Below are positions 36,128 through 44,590 of a stretch of 64,000 nt of DNA, in pieces. Made by a program: the position numbers and the translations under genes. This DNA is from JAMOAW01 sp039908535 (lineage in GTDB: Bacteria > Pseudomonadota > Magnetococcia > Magnetococcales > JADFZT01): assembly GCA_039908535.1 (NCBI GenBank), contig JAMOAW010000020.1:1-64000 (forward strand), read 5' to 3'. The notes beneath the pieces were generated by a model. It did not search any database. It was not told the DNA's origin and saw only the letters and a list, made by a program, of their open reading frames with translations. Position 1 is the stretch's first letter, and each line of letters starts with the position of its first letter.

Positions 36128-39100
36128 ATGGAATCAAAATCAATGCCTACCAAAAAAAAATCATTACCCAAAGGATATATAGACCATCTAAGCACAGAGA
36201 TCATCTCTGGTTGGGTGGCTATTCAGGACTCCGATGAACGCCTAGAGATTGAGTTATTGATCGACGATATCGCAGTGACCAGCACAAAAGCCGATTTATA
36301 TCGACAAGATTTACAAGAAGCTGGGATCGGCGATGGCAAACATGGTTTTCAAATGTTATTTCCACAAATATTGTTGGATGGGCAAGAACATCATCTTGTG
36401 GTGCGAGAAATCTCCAGTGGTCATTGTTTTGTCAATGAAACAAGAGTGCTTGGTCACCCCTCTGAAGAATCTATCTCCTTACAAAATCAGTTGATGGAAC
36501 AGGAGAAGCTGCTCGTTAATGCGCATCAAACCGAAAAAAATTTTAATAATGATATTCTCTCCAAACCACGCGGTTATATCGACCGCATGAAAAATTTTGT
36601 CCTTCAAGGATGGGCAGTGGATGGAGATGGTCACCCGGCACAATTGCAATTATGTATCGACGATGAGACCATCGAATGCTACACCCTCCGTTCCCATCGT
36701 CAGGATGTCATCTCCACACTCAATATTGAAAATGCAAAAGTTGGTTTTGACATCTATTTGCCTGGCTATATTTGGGAAAATCACGACAAGCCAAACCTCG
36801 ACATTCAGGTTCTTGCCAATGGGATGCCGATCTTAAAAAAACCTCTGCAACTGACCCGACGCATGGCCAAAGAATGGGTCATCAACATCGTCAGACAACC
36901 AGAAGAACCCCAAAAGCAATTTTTTGCCCTACTTGCTTTAGAACATATTCGTTACGCAACATTTTTATCGGAATTGCCCGCCAAAGAGGCGAATTGGATG
37001 GGAGCCTTCATAGGGCGCATCAATTTGGGCGATTTTTTAATTACCAATAAAATTCAACAATATGAAAAACAAATTCCCCTGATTACAGTCTCGACCCAAT
37101 TGGTATGGAAATCGTTATGGGCATTGAATAGTCGCATTATTGATAAAAGCCAATCCGTTTTTGACCATGTCGTCAGTGTCATCCAAGAGATGCGACTGCA
37201 AGGGGATACCAAGGATTGGTTTTTAATCACCATCGTTCCACTCCTTTGCCAGACTGAGAGTTTTTTACGTCTGCGTGAGTTAACCAATTTTGTGGCATTG
37301 CAACGGCTTTGCCAAGAGCAAAATGTTTGTGATCTCTCTTTAAAGACGGCATTCTTGGTAGCAGATGGCCAGATCAATACGGCGGCGGATCTTATTTATC
37401 GCATAGCCGAGATTATCGGCACAAAAAAGGATATGAGCTGGCTCTGTACCTCCAGTTTAAACTTCTCTTTAAAGATTGTTCAAAGGATGGATGCGTCAGG
37501 GGAACTGGAATTTAAATTGGCAGAAAAGTTTCGTTATGCTTTGATTTATATGTTGGATGCTTATAAAGGGGATTGGTTTTCCCGTTTACACGATACACAT
37601 TTTATTCAACTTTTGCTCAACATGTTATCCGCCTATGATCAATATACCGACTATCATCGTGAAGATATTGTTTTGGCGGGTCTGCGTATTTATGGATTAA
37701 ATCCGACCTTTTGGGCAGGAGTCCTTCAACAAAATCTGCTTGGGGTGGACCAAGAACTGACCTTTGGTTATGCGCAATGGCAGCAGATTCATAAATTAAC
37801 GACTGAAAAATCAATATCATTGCTAGATTGGGTCGAAAAATGTGCCGAACCGCTTGCCTATTTTCAATCCAAAAATAATGCCGAGGTTGCCCTTTTTCTG
37901 CGTGAAATCAGTATGACGCTTTTGCCCCATTTAAACGAAACCTTGTTACCCTCTGGCACCATGCTATTGAACAAACTCTTGGCCCTCAATCCATCCGAAT
38001 CGTTGCGAATGGCCGCTTTTCCTTTGGTCAAAGAGAATTTATTATTGGAACATTTTCCCCAAACACAACCCAAAAAATTGCGCCTCCAATTGCGCAATTT
38101 AAGCAAACAAGGCCACAGTATGGTGTTAAACATACAAGAGCAGGCCAGTCAGGCGTTACAAAATCTTCTCGTTGCCACGAATGCCGGGCAAGGACAACAG
38201 AGTTTGCACACGGCCTGCCGACAAATCGAAACGCATGCCTTGCAATTGGCGCATGATCCGGGAGGATTTCTCGCCTTTGATCTGCTGGCCAGCGGCTACC
38301 TCCTCCACGATTCAAGTCAGCCAGAAGGTTCTGCCATCCTATTGCGGATGATGATGATTTTACAAAAAATCCAGACAACATTAAAAGAAGTGCCATACCT
38401 TCCGGCCCCGGTTATGGCGGGGTTGCTGCAATTGGAACAGATGGAAGGAAAAAGTTCCATGCTGCGTAGTTTTCTTTCCGAGTGTCGTTTTTTATTGCTC
38501 AACACGTTTGGAGCACACCTAGAAACCCTTTTAACACCACCAAAATCCCCAAAACTAACTTGTGGGACAACAGGTTGGCCACAAGACACATTGGTTGTCA
38601 TTTATTCTTGTCGAAAATATTTAGAGAGTCGGGTACAACAAATTCGGGCTACCTGGGTCCAAGATTTAATAGCCCGTGGCATCCCTTATCTTGTTCTGGT
38701 AGGGGATGGAGACGATACCCTCCAGGGGGATGTATTGGCCTTGAATGTTTCTGATCATTATGAATATTTGCCCCAAAAAAGTTTAAAACTATTCGAGTGG
38801 GTTTACCACCACACCAATGCCCAATATCTCCTTAAAATAGATGATGATTGCCATTTGAATGTAGAGTATTTTTTTAATACATTAAGCTATCGCAAACATC
38901 ACTATTATGGCCGCATCATTGTTCGTAGCCTTGGGAGTATGGATCGGGCTTGGCACCAAAAAAAATCTCATACCATTTTGAGCCAAAAATCCATAGATAA
39001 ATCGCCTGAACCTTCGATTTATGCCGATGGTGGATGTGGGTATGTTTTGTCACGATTGGCGTTGTTTAATCTCCTGGAGGTAGTCCAAACCGATGCAGGG

Positions 39101-40342
39101 GAAAAACTAGTGCATCAGTCGTTTATGGAAGATAAATTGGTTGGGGATTTACTGGCTTTGGTGAAGATCAAACCCTCCGATGAAGATTATGTGACCTACC
39201 TAAGACGTCGCACTTTTGCGCAAGCTCTGCCGGTTGCGATGTGGGATAACGTATTTTATCCTTGTCAATCCACATTGACAAAAGTCAGCCATTTAGATTC
39301 TGAACTGGATATGGCCCCGACCCAGGCCAAAATGGCAAGCCAGGAGTTGTGGCCGAAAAAAATTTGGCCCACTTGCGATGCCCCAAATTTAAATATGTAT
39401 GATTCCAGTCAACTGGAGTTGTTGATTGATCCATCGGCCTTGGCAAATTTGCTTCAGAACCGTTTTTTTGTGATAAGCGTTGTACGCAATGAACGCATTA
39501 TGCTGCCGCATTTTTTGTCTCATTATCGTTTATTAGGGGTAAAATGTTTTGTTTTTGTGGATAATTGCTCAGATGATGGCAGTCGGGAATATTTGCGTGA
39601 GCAATCCGATGTCATTTTATTTTCTACAGACACAGAATATAAAAAATCGCATTTTGGGGTGACTTGGCAACAGGCGGTATTGGGTAATTTTTGTGTTGGC
39701 AAATGGGTTTTATTAGCGGATGCGGATGAATTATTGGTTTACGAAGGATCTGATGAGGGGCTCTCTATAGAGCACTTGATTACCAAAATTGAAGCCCAGG
39801 GGTGTGATGCAGCCTGTCAAATAATGGTAGACATGTACCCAGAGGGAGATCTTTCCACCGCAGATTTCACCAAAGAGGATCCCTTTACGGTGGCCAGTTG
39901 GTTTGATCAACAGATGGTGACCCCATGGCGGTTGGGTAGTGGATCCTATTCCAACAGTCCGAGTTATGTCAGTCACCTACGCCACCGGGTCATTGAACGA
40001 TCCATTCCCCATGATTTTGTCTCCCAAAAATTTGCCTTGTTTCGGTATGCTCCCTGGATACGCCTCTCTGAAGGGGTACATTATGCCTCCAATTTAAAGG
40101 TCTATAAACCATTTACTTGGTTTGCCCATTTTAAATACCATGCTGGTTTCAAACAAAAAGTGGAAATTGAAATCAATCGTGGACAACATTTTAATAATGC
40201 GGCGGAATACAATCGATATGCGGTGATGCTGGCCGAAGGCAAAGGGTGTTTTGCCCAAGAGGGGGTATCGGTCAAATATGAAGGGGGAAAGACTTTTGCA
40301 ATGTTAATGGATCAAAATTCAGAGTTTATACATCATGGCTAG
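36128..40342 (+). CDS. Giant glycosyltransferase with GW modules, GT31-like and GT2/GT92-like domains
   Basis: 1404 residues. Two GW modules (about 14-105 and 148-235; ISGWVAIQD, LQGWAVDGD, with AGIGDGKHGFQMLFP closing the first) are followed by a long helical region of about 550 residues with no known motif. A galactosyltransferase-like (GT31) domain lies at about 820-1030: LVVIYSCRKYLESRVQQIRA, metal motif LKIDDDCH (about 902) and ADGGCGYVLSRLAL. A GT2/GT92-like domain follows at about 1111-1380: VISVVRNERIMLPHFLSHY, FVDNCSDDGS and LLADADELLV (about 1195). A TTG-initiated extension to 36077 is less likely than ATG 36128, though neither has a clear ribosome-binding site. The gene overlaps the next by eight bases. 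The acceptor is unknown. Confidence 0.85.
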   Translation: MESKSMPTKKKSLPKGYIDHLSTEIISGWVAIQDSDERLEIELLIDDIAVTSTKADLYRQDLQEAGIGDGKHGFQMLFPQILLDGQEHHLVVREISSGHCFVNETRVLGHPSEESISLQNQLMEQEKLLVNAHQTEKNFNNDILSKPRGYIDRMKNFVLQGWAVDGDGHPAQLQLCIDDETIECYTLRSHRQDVISTLNIENAKVGFDIYLPGYIWENHDKPNLDIQVLANGMPILKKPLQLTRRMAKEWVINIVRQPEEPQKQFFALLALEHIRYATFLSELPAKEANWMGAFIGRINLGDFLITNKIQQYEKQIPLITVSTQLVWKSLWALNSRIIDKSQSVFDHVVSVIQEMRLQGDTKDWFLITIVPLLCQTESFLRLRELTNFVALQRLCQEQNVCDLSLKTAFLVADGQINTAADLIYRIAEIIGTKKDMSWLCTSSLNFSLKIVQRMDASGELEFKLAEKFRYALIYMLDAYKGDWFSRLHDTHFIQLLLNMLSAYDQYTDYHREDIVLAGLRIYGLNPTFWAGVLQQNLLGVDQELTFGYAQWQQIHKLTTEKSISLLDWVEKCAEPLAYFQSKNNAEVALFLREISMTLLPHLNETLLPSGTMLLNKLLALNPSESLRMAAFPLVKENLLLEHFPQTQPKKLRLQLRNLSKQGHSMVLNIQEQASQALQNLLVATNAGQGQQSLHTACRQIETHALQLAHDPGGFLAFDLLASGYLLHDSSQPEGSAILLRMMMILQKIQTTLKEVPYLPAPVMAGLLQLEQMEGKSSMLRSFLSECRFLLLNTFGAHLETLLTPPKSPKLTCGTTGWPQDTLVVIYSCRKYLESRVQQIRATWVQDLIARGIPYLVLVGDGDDTLQGDVLALNVSDHYEYLPQKSLKLFEWVYHHTNAQYLLKIDDDCHLNVEYFFNTLSYRKHHYYGRIIVRSLGSMDRAWHQKKSHTILSQKSIDKSPEPSIYADGGCGYVLSRLALFNLLEVVQTDAGEKLVHQSFMEDKLVGDLLALVKIKPSDEDYVTYLRRRTFAQALPVAMWDNVFYPCQSTLTKVSHLDSELDMAPTQAKMASQELWPKKIWPTCDAPNLNMYDSSQLELLIDPSALANLLQNRFFVISVVRNERIMLPHFLSHYRLLGVKCFVFVDNCSDDGSREYLREQSDVILFSTDTEYKKSHFGVTWQQAVLGNFCVGKWVLLADADELLVYEGSDEGLSIEHLITKIEAQGCDAACQIMVDMYPEGDLSTADFTKEDPFTVASWFDQQMVTPWRLGSGSYSNSPSYVSHLRHRVIERSIPHDFVSQKFALFRYAPWIRLSEGVHYASNLKVYKPFTWFAHFKYHAGFKQKVEIEINRGQHFNNAAEYNRYAVMLAEGKGCFAQEGVSVKYEGGKTFAMLMDQNSEFIHHG

Positions 40343-42416
40343 TCTCTCCTCACAAACCACAGATTTTCCATTTATGATCTGGACCTTACAAAGAACGGGG
40401 GGAACAAATCTTACCAATCGTTTGGTAGAGTGGAGTCACCTGCCTGGAATCCAACACGAACCCTTTAATTTAGACCGCTGTTACGGAAACGTGACCAAAG
40501 GGTGGATGGAAAATAAAAATTTGTTAGCTCTCAGGAGTGCCATTGAGGCCATTGTCCAACGAGGGGTCATCATCAAACATTGTGTAGAAATTGGTCCTTG
40601 GGAGATCACCCGTACCTTGGCGGAAGCCACCTGTCGCGCCAATTATAGACATCTATTTTTGTATCGAAAAAAACCTGTAGACCGGTTGCTCTCCTTGCAT
40701 TTTGCCAAGCTGTATGGCATTTGGGGACCAGGAGGAAAGATGAAACAGGGGGAAGAGCTGGAAAAAAAAATTTTTGCTGTTCCCCTGCCCCTTGCCGAGC
40801 TGATTGGACATGAAAAACGGTGTGCGCTTCTGTTGACCAAAACTTGGGAGTGGCTGGAAGCCCAAGGTGCCGCCCCCATGGCCATCGCCTATGAAGATAT
40901 CTACCGCACACCAGATTCCACCCTGCCCATACAGACTCTGCTACCGGTCCTGGAACATTTGGGGCTTTCCAAAGGTGAGACGGAGAATCGCCATTTTATT
41001 CAATCGGTGTTGGAACGCGGGGATCAAGGGACGCGAAATTATTACACCCTCTTTCAGGGTCGAGAGCAGCTGGAATTAGAGCTCAAATCTTTAGAACTCT
41101 TCTCCCCCCTTACGTTGGCAGAGACACGCCTTAAGGTGGTCTCAGAAGAACACGATTGCCCATGGATCGAACACCTAAACATTGATACCATTCCGCGCCT
41201 CTACCTCCCAGACCAACCCTTTGGGATAGGTGGCGTGGTGGTATTGCGTCCAGAGGCCCCGGAAAAAACCATGTTGTCTCTCGTTGAATCCAAAAAGAAT
41301 GGTTCCCACTTTGACATCAAGTGGGGCATTGCTTCACCGTGGATTGCGCAAAAATTTCCAGAAGCAAAAAATGCCAAAAATGCCCGTTTTAAAGCCAATG
41401 AGCTCCGCATCACCCCAGATAGTGCGCTAGAATTACAAATGATCACCATGGCAGGAGAAAAAATCACCTTGTTTCGTATCTGCGTGAGTCAAGCCTCCCA
41501 CTCCTCAGAACGACCCGTGATTGGAGAAATTTATGCAACTCTTAAACAATTGGCGACGCAGAGTCATCGAGACGAAACTCTCTACATTGATCTGCATAAA
41601 ACATTGGAACTCTTTCCAGAGGAGGCCCGCAAAGAGGTATGGCTGGAAAGCTATATTTTATTGGAAGCCCTGTATTTAAAAAATGCCAAATCCACGTTTG
41701 CCTATTTGCAACGTCTGCAAAAATTGTATTTAAAAGAGAACAAAAAAGAGTGGTTCGATCTATTTTGGGCAGAAATTTTAAAGGTTATCCATCCCAAGAC
41801 CCTCAGTCAGTATGGCTATATCACCGCATTGGCCAACAGAAATCAGCAGGAGGTTTGGCGAGATATCTCCAAATATGTGGATCGGTTGGCCACGTTTGGT
41901 TATGAATGTTTTATCAATTCAGGCACTTTATTGGGGGCTGTACGGGATGGACAATTGATTGCCCATGATGAAGATGTGGATTTGGCCGTTGTTTTAAAAT
42001 CTCAACGGTTAGAGGAGATTGTCGCCGAGTGGATAGCCCTTAAAAACAAGCTGAAGGGCATGAAACTCTTGGATATGAAATTCGAGACCAAAAAGGCCAC
42101 TCATATCAAAATCGGGCAAGCGGGGGGTGTCAGCGTAGATCTTTTTCCAGCCTGGATTATTCAAGATCGGGTTTTTATCTATCCTCATACCAGTGGAGAT
42201 ATAGATATAGGAACTTTATTGCCCTTAAAATCGATCAAGATGTGTGACATTCCCCTGCCCATTCCGCAACGACCTGAGGCTATTTTAGAGATAAATTATG
42301 GATGCGAATGGCGTGTTCCCGATGTTGCCTTTAAGTTTAATTGGCGAGAGGCTTCGGCAAAGTTTCATGAATTTGAACTCTGTCTTAAACAGCACAGGGA
42401 AGATCATCCCGCATGA
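40335..42416 (+). CDS. Sulfotransferase-like/LicD-like fusion protein, paralogue 1
   Basis: 693 residues, three parts. Residues about 10-200 keep a sulfotransferase fold: phosphate loop WTLQRTGGTNLTNRL, then YRHLFLYRKKPVDRLLSL as the 3'-phosphate motif. Residues about 265-385 are a predicted beta-rich linker (FGIGGVVVLRPEAPEKT). Residues about 505-693 are LicD/fukutin-like: CFINSGTLLGAVRDGQLIAH, DEDVDLAVV, VDLFPAWI and PEAILEINYG. LicD-type enzymes transfer phosphoalkyl groups (phosphocholine, ribitol- or glycerol-phosphate) from CDP donors to sugars. A TagD-like cytidylyltransferase is encoded nearby. One polypeptide might thus install both sulfate and a phosphodiester substituent. It overlaps the previous gene by eight bases and the next by four. 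Confidence 0.82.
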   Translation: MASLSSQTTDFPFMIWTLQRTGGTNLTNRLVEWSHLPGIQHEPFNLDRCYGNVTKGWMENKNLLALRSAIEAIVQRGVIIKHCVEIGPWEITRTLAEATCRANYRHLFLYRKKPVDRLLSLHFAKLYGIWGPGGKMKQGEELEKKIFAVPLPLAELIGHEKRCALLLTKTWEWLEAQGAAPMAIAYEDIYRTPDSTLPIQTLLPVLEHLGLSKGETENRHFIQSVLERGDQGTRNYYTLFQGREQLELELKSLELFSPLTLAETRLKVVSEEHDCPWIEHLNIDTIPRLYLPDQPFGIGGVVVLRPEAPEKTMLSLVESKKNGSHFDIKWGIASPWIAQKFPEAKNAKNARFKANELRITPDSALELQMITMAGEKITLFRICVSQASHSSERPVIGEIYATLKQLATQSHRDETLYIDLHKTLELFPEEARKEVWLESYILLEALYLKNAKSTFAYLQRLQKLYLKENKKEWFDLFWAEILKVIHPKTLSQYGYITALANRNQQEVWRDISKYVDRLATFGYECFINSGTLLGAVRDGQLIAHDEDVDLAVVLKSQRLEEIVAEWIALKNKLKGMKLLDMKFETKKATHIKIGQAGGVSVDLFPAWIIQDRVFIYPHTSGDIDIGTLLPLKSIKMCDIPLPIPQRPEAILEINYGCEWRVPDVAFKFNWREASAKFHEFELCLKQHREDHPA

Positions 42417-44425
42417 ATCCATTAGAACCACGCCCTGCCAAGCCCTTTATTATTTGGACATTGCAAAAAAGTGGCGGTCGCCATTTGGGAGAGTGGCTTC
42501 TGGATCGATGTCGTTTACAGGGCAAAAATTTTGGGGAAGATCGGCTGGAAGAGACCTTGACATCCATGGATTCCGATGCGATGGATGCCATTCTCTTTCG
42601 TCGTTTGCCTCGCAAACATAACATTGAAAGAGTGCCCTGGGAGGTGACCCGTGCCTTGGTGGATGCCACGATCCGGGCAGATTATGAGCATATTTTTTTG
42701 TATCGTCTCCATGTTGCGGATCGGATACTGTTGGGACATGTCGCAAAATCCATGGAGAATGGTACGCAACTGGATACCCAATCTTCTCTGCCTATAGATG
42801 AGTTGGTAAGCTGGGGAAGAGATTGTGAATCTTTGTTGCAAGAGACATGGAATTACCTGGAACTCCAGGGGATTTTGCCTTGGGCGATCACTCTTGACCC
42901 TCCTCGCTCAGCACTGGAGGAAGAAAAGATCCATGTCAATTGGCACGCCATGTTGCAGGCTTTAGAATTATCAAAAGGGGATACGTCAGATGATATGTTA
43001 TTTCCTAACGAGTTGATGAATCACGTACCAGGGATGGAACCACTCGTGGAGAAGTTTGCCGATGGTGCCAAACTGGACTCTCAAGTGCAACAATTTGCAC
43101 ATTTTACGCCTGGAGTAAAAAAATTTTATTTAAAAAGCGAAATCATGGAGCCGAGCTGTTCTTGGGTTGTGCGTACCATGATCCTCTCCCTGCCACCCAT
43201 GGTCGACGAAGAGCAAACATTTGCCATTGATGGTACTGTGGTATTGGCCAAAGAGGCTCCCAAAGGGGGGATTTTGCGTTTGGAAGGGGGTTCTCAAACT
43301 CTAAAAAAAATGCCAATCAAATGGGGTTTGCCTTCGCCATGGATGGCAAAAAAATATCCTGAGGCCAAAAATTGTGGACGGGCCCGTTTTCATGTCCAAG
43401 GGGTACGGATGACCCCGCTGGTACCATTGGAAATATATTTAGAAGTTGGTTCTAACATGCGTCTGTTGTTAGTCCGAATTCTGGGCCAACCGTTATCCCC
43501 AAGGGAAAATGTGCACAATATTGGTTCAATTTATTTTGAATTGGTCAAACTTGCCAGCCAGCCTGAGCGAAAAGAATCTGTTTATCTGATGCGACAAAAA
43601 CAACTCGAAACTTTTCCAAAATGGGAGCGCGGATGGATCTGGCAAGAGGCGGAAATTTTACTGGATTGTTTGTTTTTACGTAATTCAGTGGAAGTCTATC
43701 ATAAAATTCGGGAATTAAAACAAACATATTTAAAGAAAGAAAGGCCCGATTTATTTGAACAATTTTGGGCACGAATTTTAAAATTGATTTATCCAAAAAC
43801 CATTGGTTATCATGGATATTCAAAAGCATTATCCAGCCAGAACGAGCAGGAGCTTTGGACAGAAATTAAAAAATATGTGGATCAGGTCGCCACACTTGGT
43901 TATGACTGTTTTGTCAATTCAGGGACGTTATTGGGCTATGTTCGCGAGGGTAAATTGATTGCTCATGATGACGATGTTGACTTGGCCTTACTGTTAAAGT
44001 CAAAAAGTGATATCGCCTCCTTGGTGGATGAGTGGCGTGAGGTTATAAAAAAATTGGCATCTATAGGCATTTTGGATAAAAAAATCGCTATAGAAAAGCA
44101 TATCCATTTAAAGATTCGCCCTTCACGGCGTTTAAAAGTGGATATTTTCCCGGCCTGGATTTTTAAAGATCGGCTCTATATATATCCTCATACCTACGGT
44201 GAATTGCCTTGGCAATCGTTGCTACCACTGCGTCCCATATCGATATGTGGCGTACAAGTGCCGATACCACAACAGCCTGAGTCCATATTGGAGATCAATT
44301 ATGGCCCTGCATGGAAAAAACCAGACCCCACCTTTAAATTTGATTGGAGTGGTGCCAATGCAAAATTTCATGAGTTCATTTCATGTTTTAATCAAAAAAA
44401 AACAAATAACATTAACAATATATAA
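42413..44425 (+). CDS. Sulfotransferase-like/LicD-like fusion protein, paralogue 2 (divergent front domain)
   Basis: 670 residues, same three-part plan as its neighbours. The phosphate loop reads WTLQKSGGRHLGEWL. The 3'-phosphate motif has diverged (YEHIFLYRLHVADRILLGHV): the usual Ser after the Arg-Leu-Leu is lost, and the EPFN and GIWGP motifs of the paralogues are absent. Sulfotransferase activity may therefore be lost here. The LicD part is intact: CFVNSGTLLGYVREGKLIAH, DDDVDLALL, VDIFPAWI and PESILEINYG (Asp cluster near residue 520). It starts with an ATGA overlap. A repeat copy follows it and separates it from paralogue 3. Confidence 0.8.
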   Translation: MNPLEPRPAKPFIIWTLQKSGGRHLGEWLLDRCRLQGKNFGEDRLEETLTSMDSDAMDAILFRRLPRKHNIERVPWEVTRALVDATIRADYEHIFLYRLHVADRILLGHVAKSMENGTQLDTQSSLPIDELVSWGRDCESLLQETWNYLELQGILPWAITLDPPRSALEEEKIHVNWHAMLQALELSKGDTSDDMLFPNELMNHVPGMEPLVEKFADGAKLDSQVQQFAHFTPGVKKFYLKSEIMEPSCSWVVRTMILSLPPMVDEEQTFAIDGTVVLAKEAPKGGILRLEGGSQTLKKMPIKWGLPSPWMAKKYPEAKNCGRARFHVQGVRMTPLVPLEIYLEVGSNMRLLLVRILGQPLSPRENVHNIGSIYFELVKLASQPERKESVYLMRQKQLETFPKWERGWIWQEAEILLDCLFLRNSVEVYHKIRELKQTYLKKERPDLFEQFWARILKLIYPKTIGYHGYSKALSSQNEQELWTEIKKYVDQVATLGYDCFVNSGTLLGYVREGKLIAHDDDVDLALLLKSKSDIASLVDEWREVIKKLASIGILDKKIAIEKHIHLKIRPSRRLKVDIFPAWIFKDRLYIYPHTYGELPWQSLLPLRPISICGVQVPIPQQPESILEINYGPAWKKPDPTFKFDWSGANAKFHEFISCFNQKKTNNINNI

Positions 44426-44436
44426 TATATACAAAA

Positions 44437-44543
44437 GCCCCCCAATCCCCCCACCCTTCTTTTTTAATTCTTAAAAAAAATAAGGGGTCTGGAGGGTTCA
44501 TCCCCCAAGGTTTTGATTTTTTGCCCGCAGGGCATCAAGTTTG
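44437..44543 (+). repeat. Dispersed hairpin repeat between fusion paralogues
   Basis: CCCCCCAATCCCCCCACCC, T-run, A8, GGAGGGTTCATCCCCCAAGG and TTTGCCCGCAGGGCATCAAG. It lies in the only gap (165 bp) inside the three-gene tandem array. Confidence 0.88.
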
Positions 44544-44590
44544 ATTCATTATTTTCCTGTTTGGCTATATTTTGAAGGAGTTTTCTTAGA

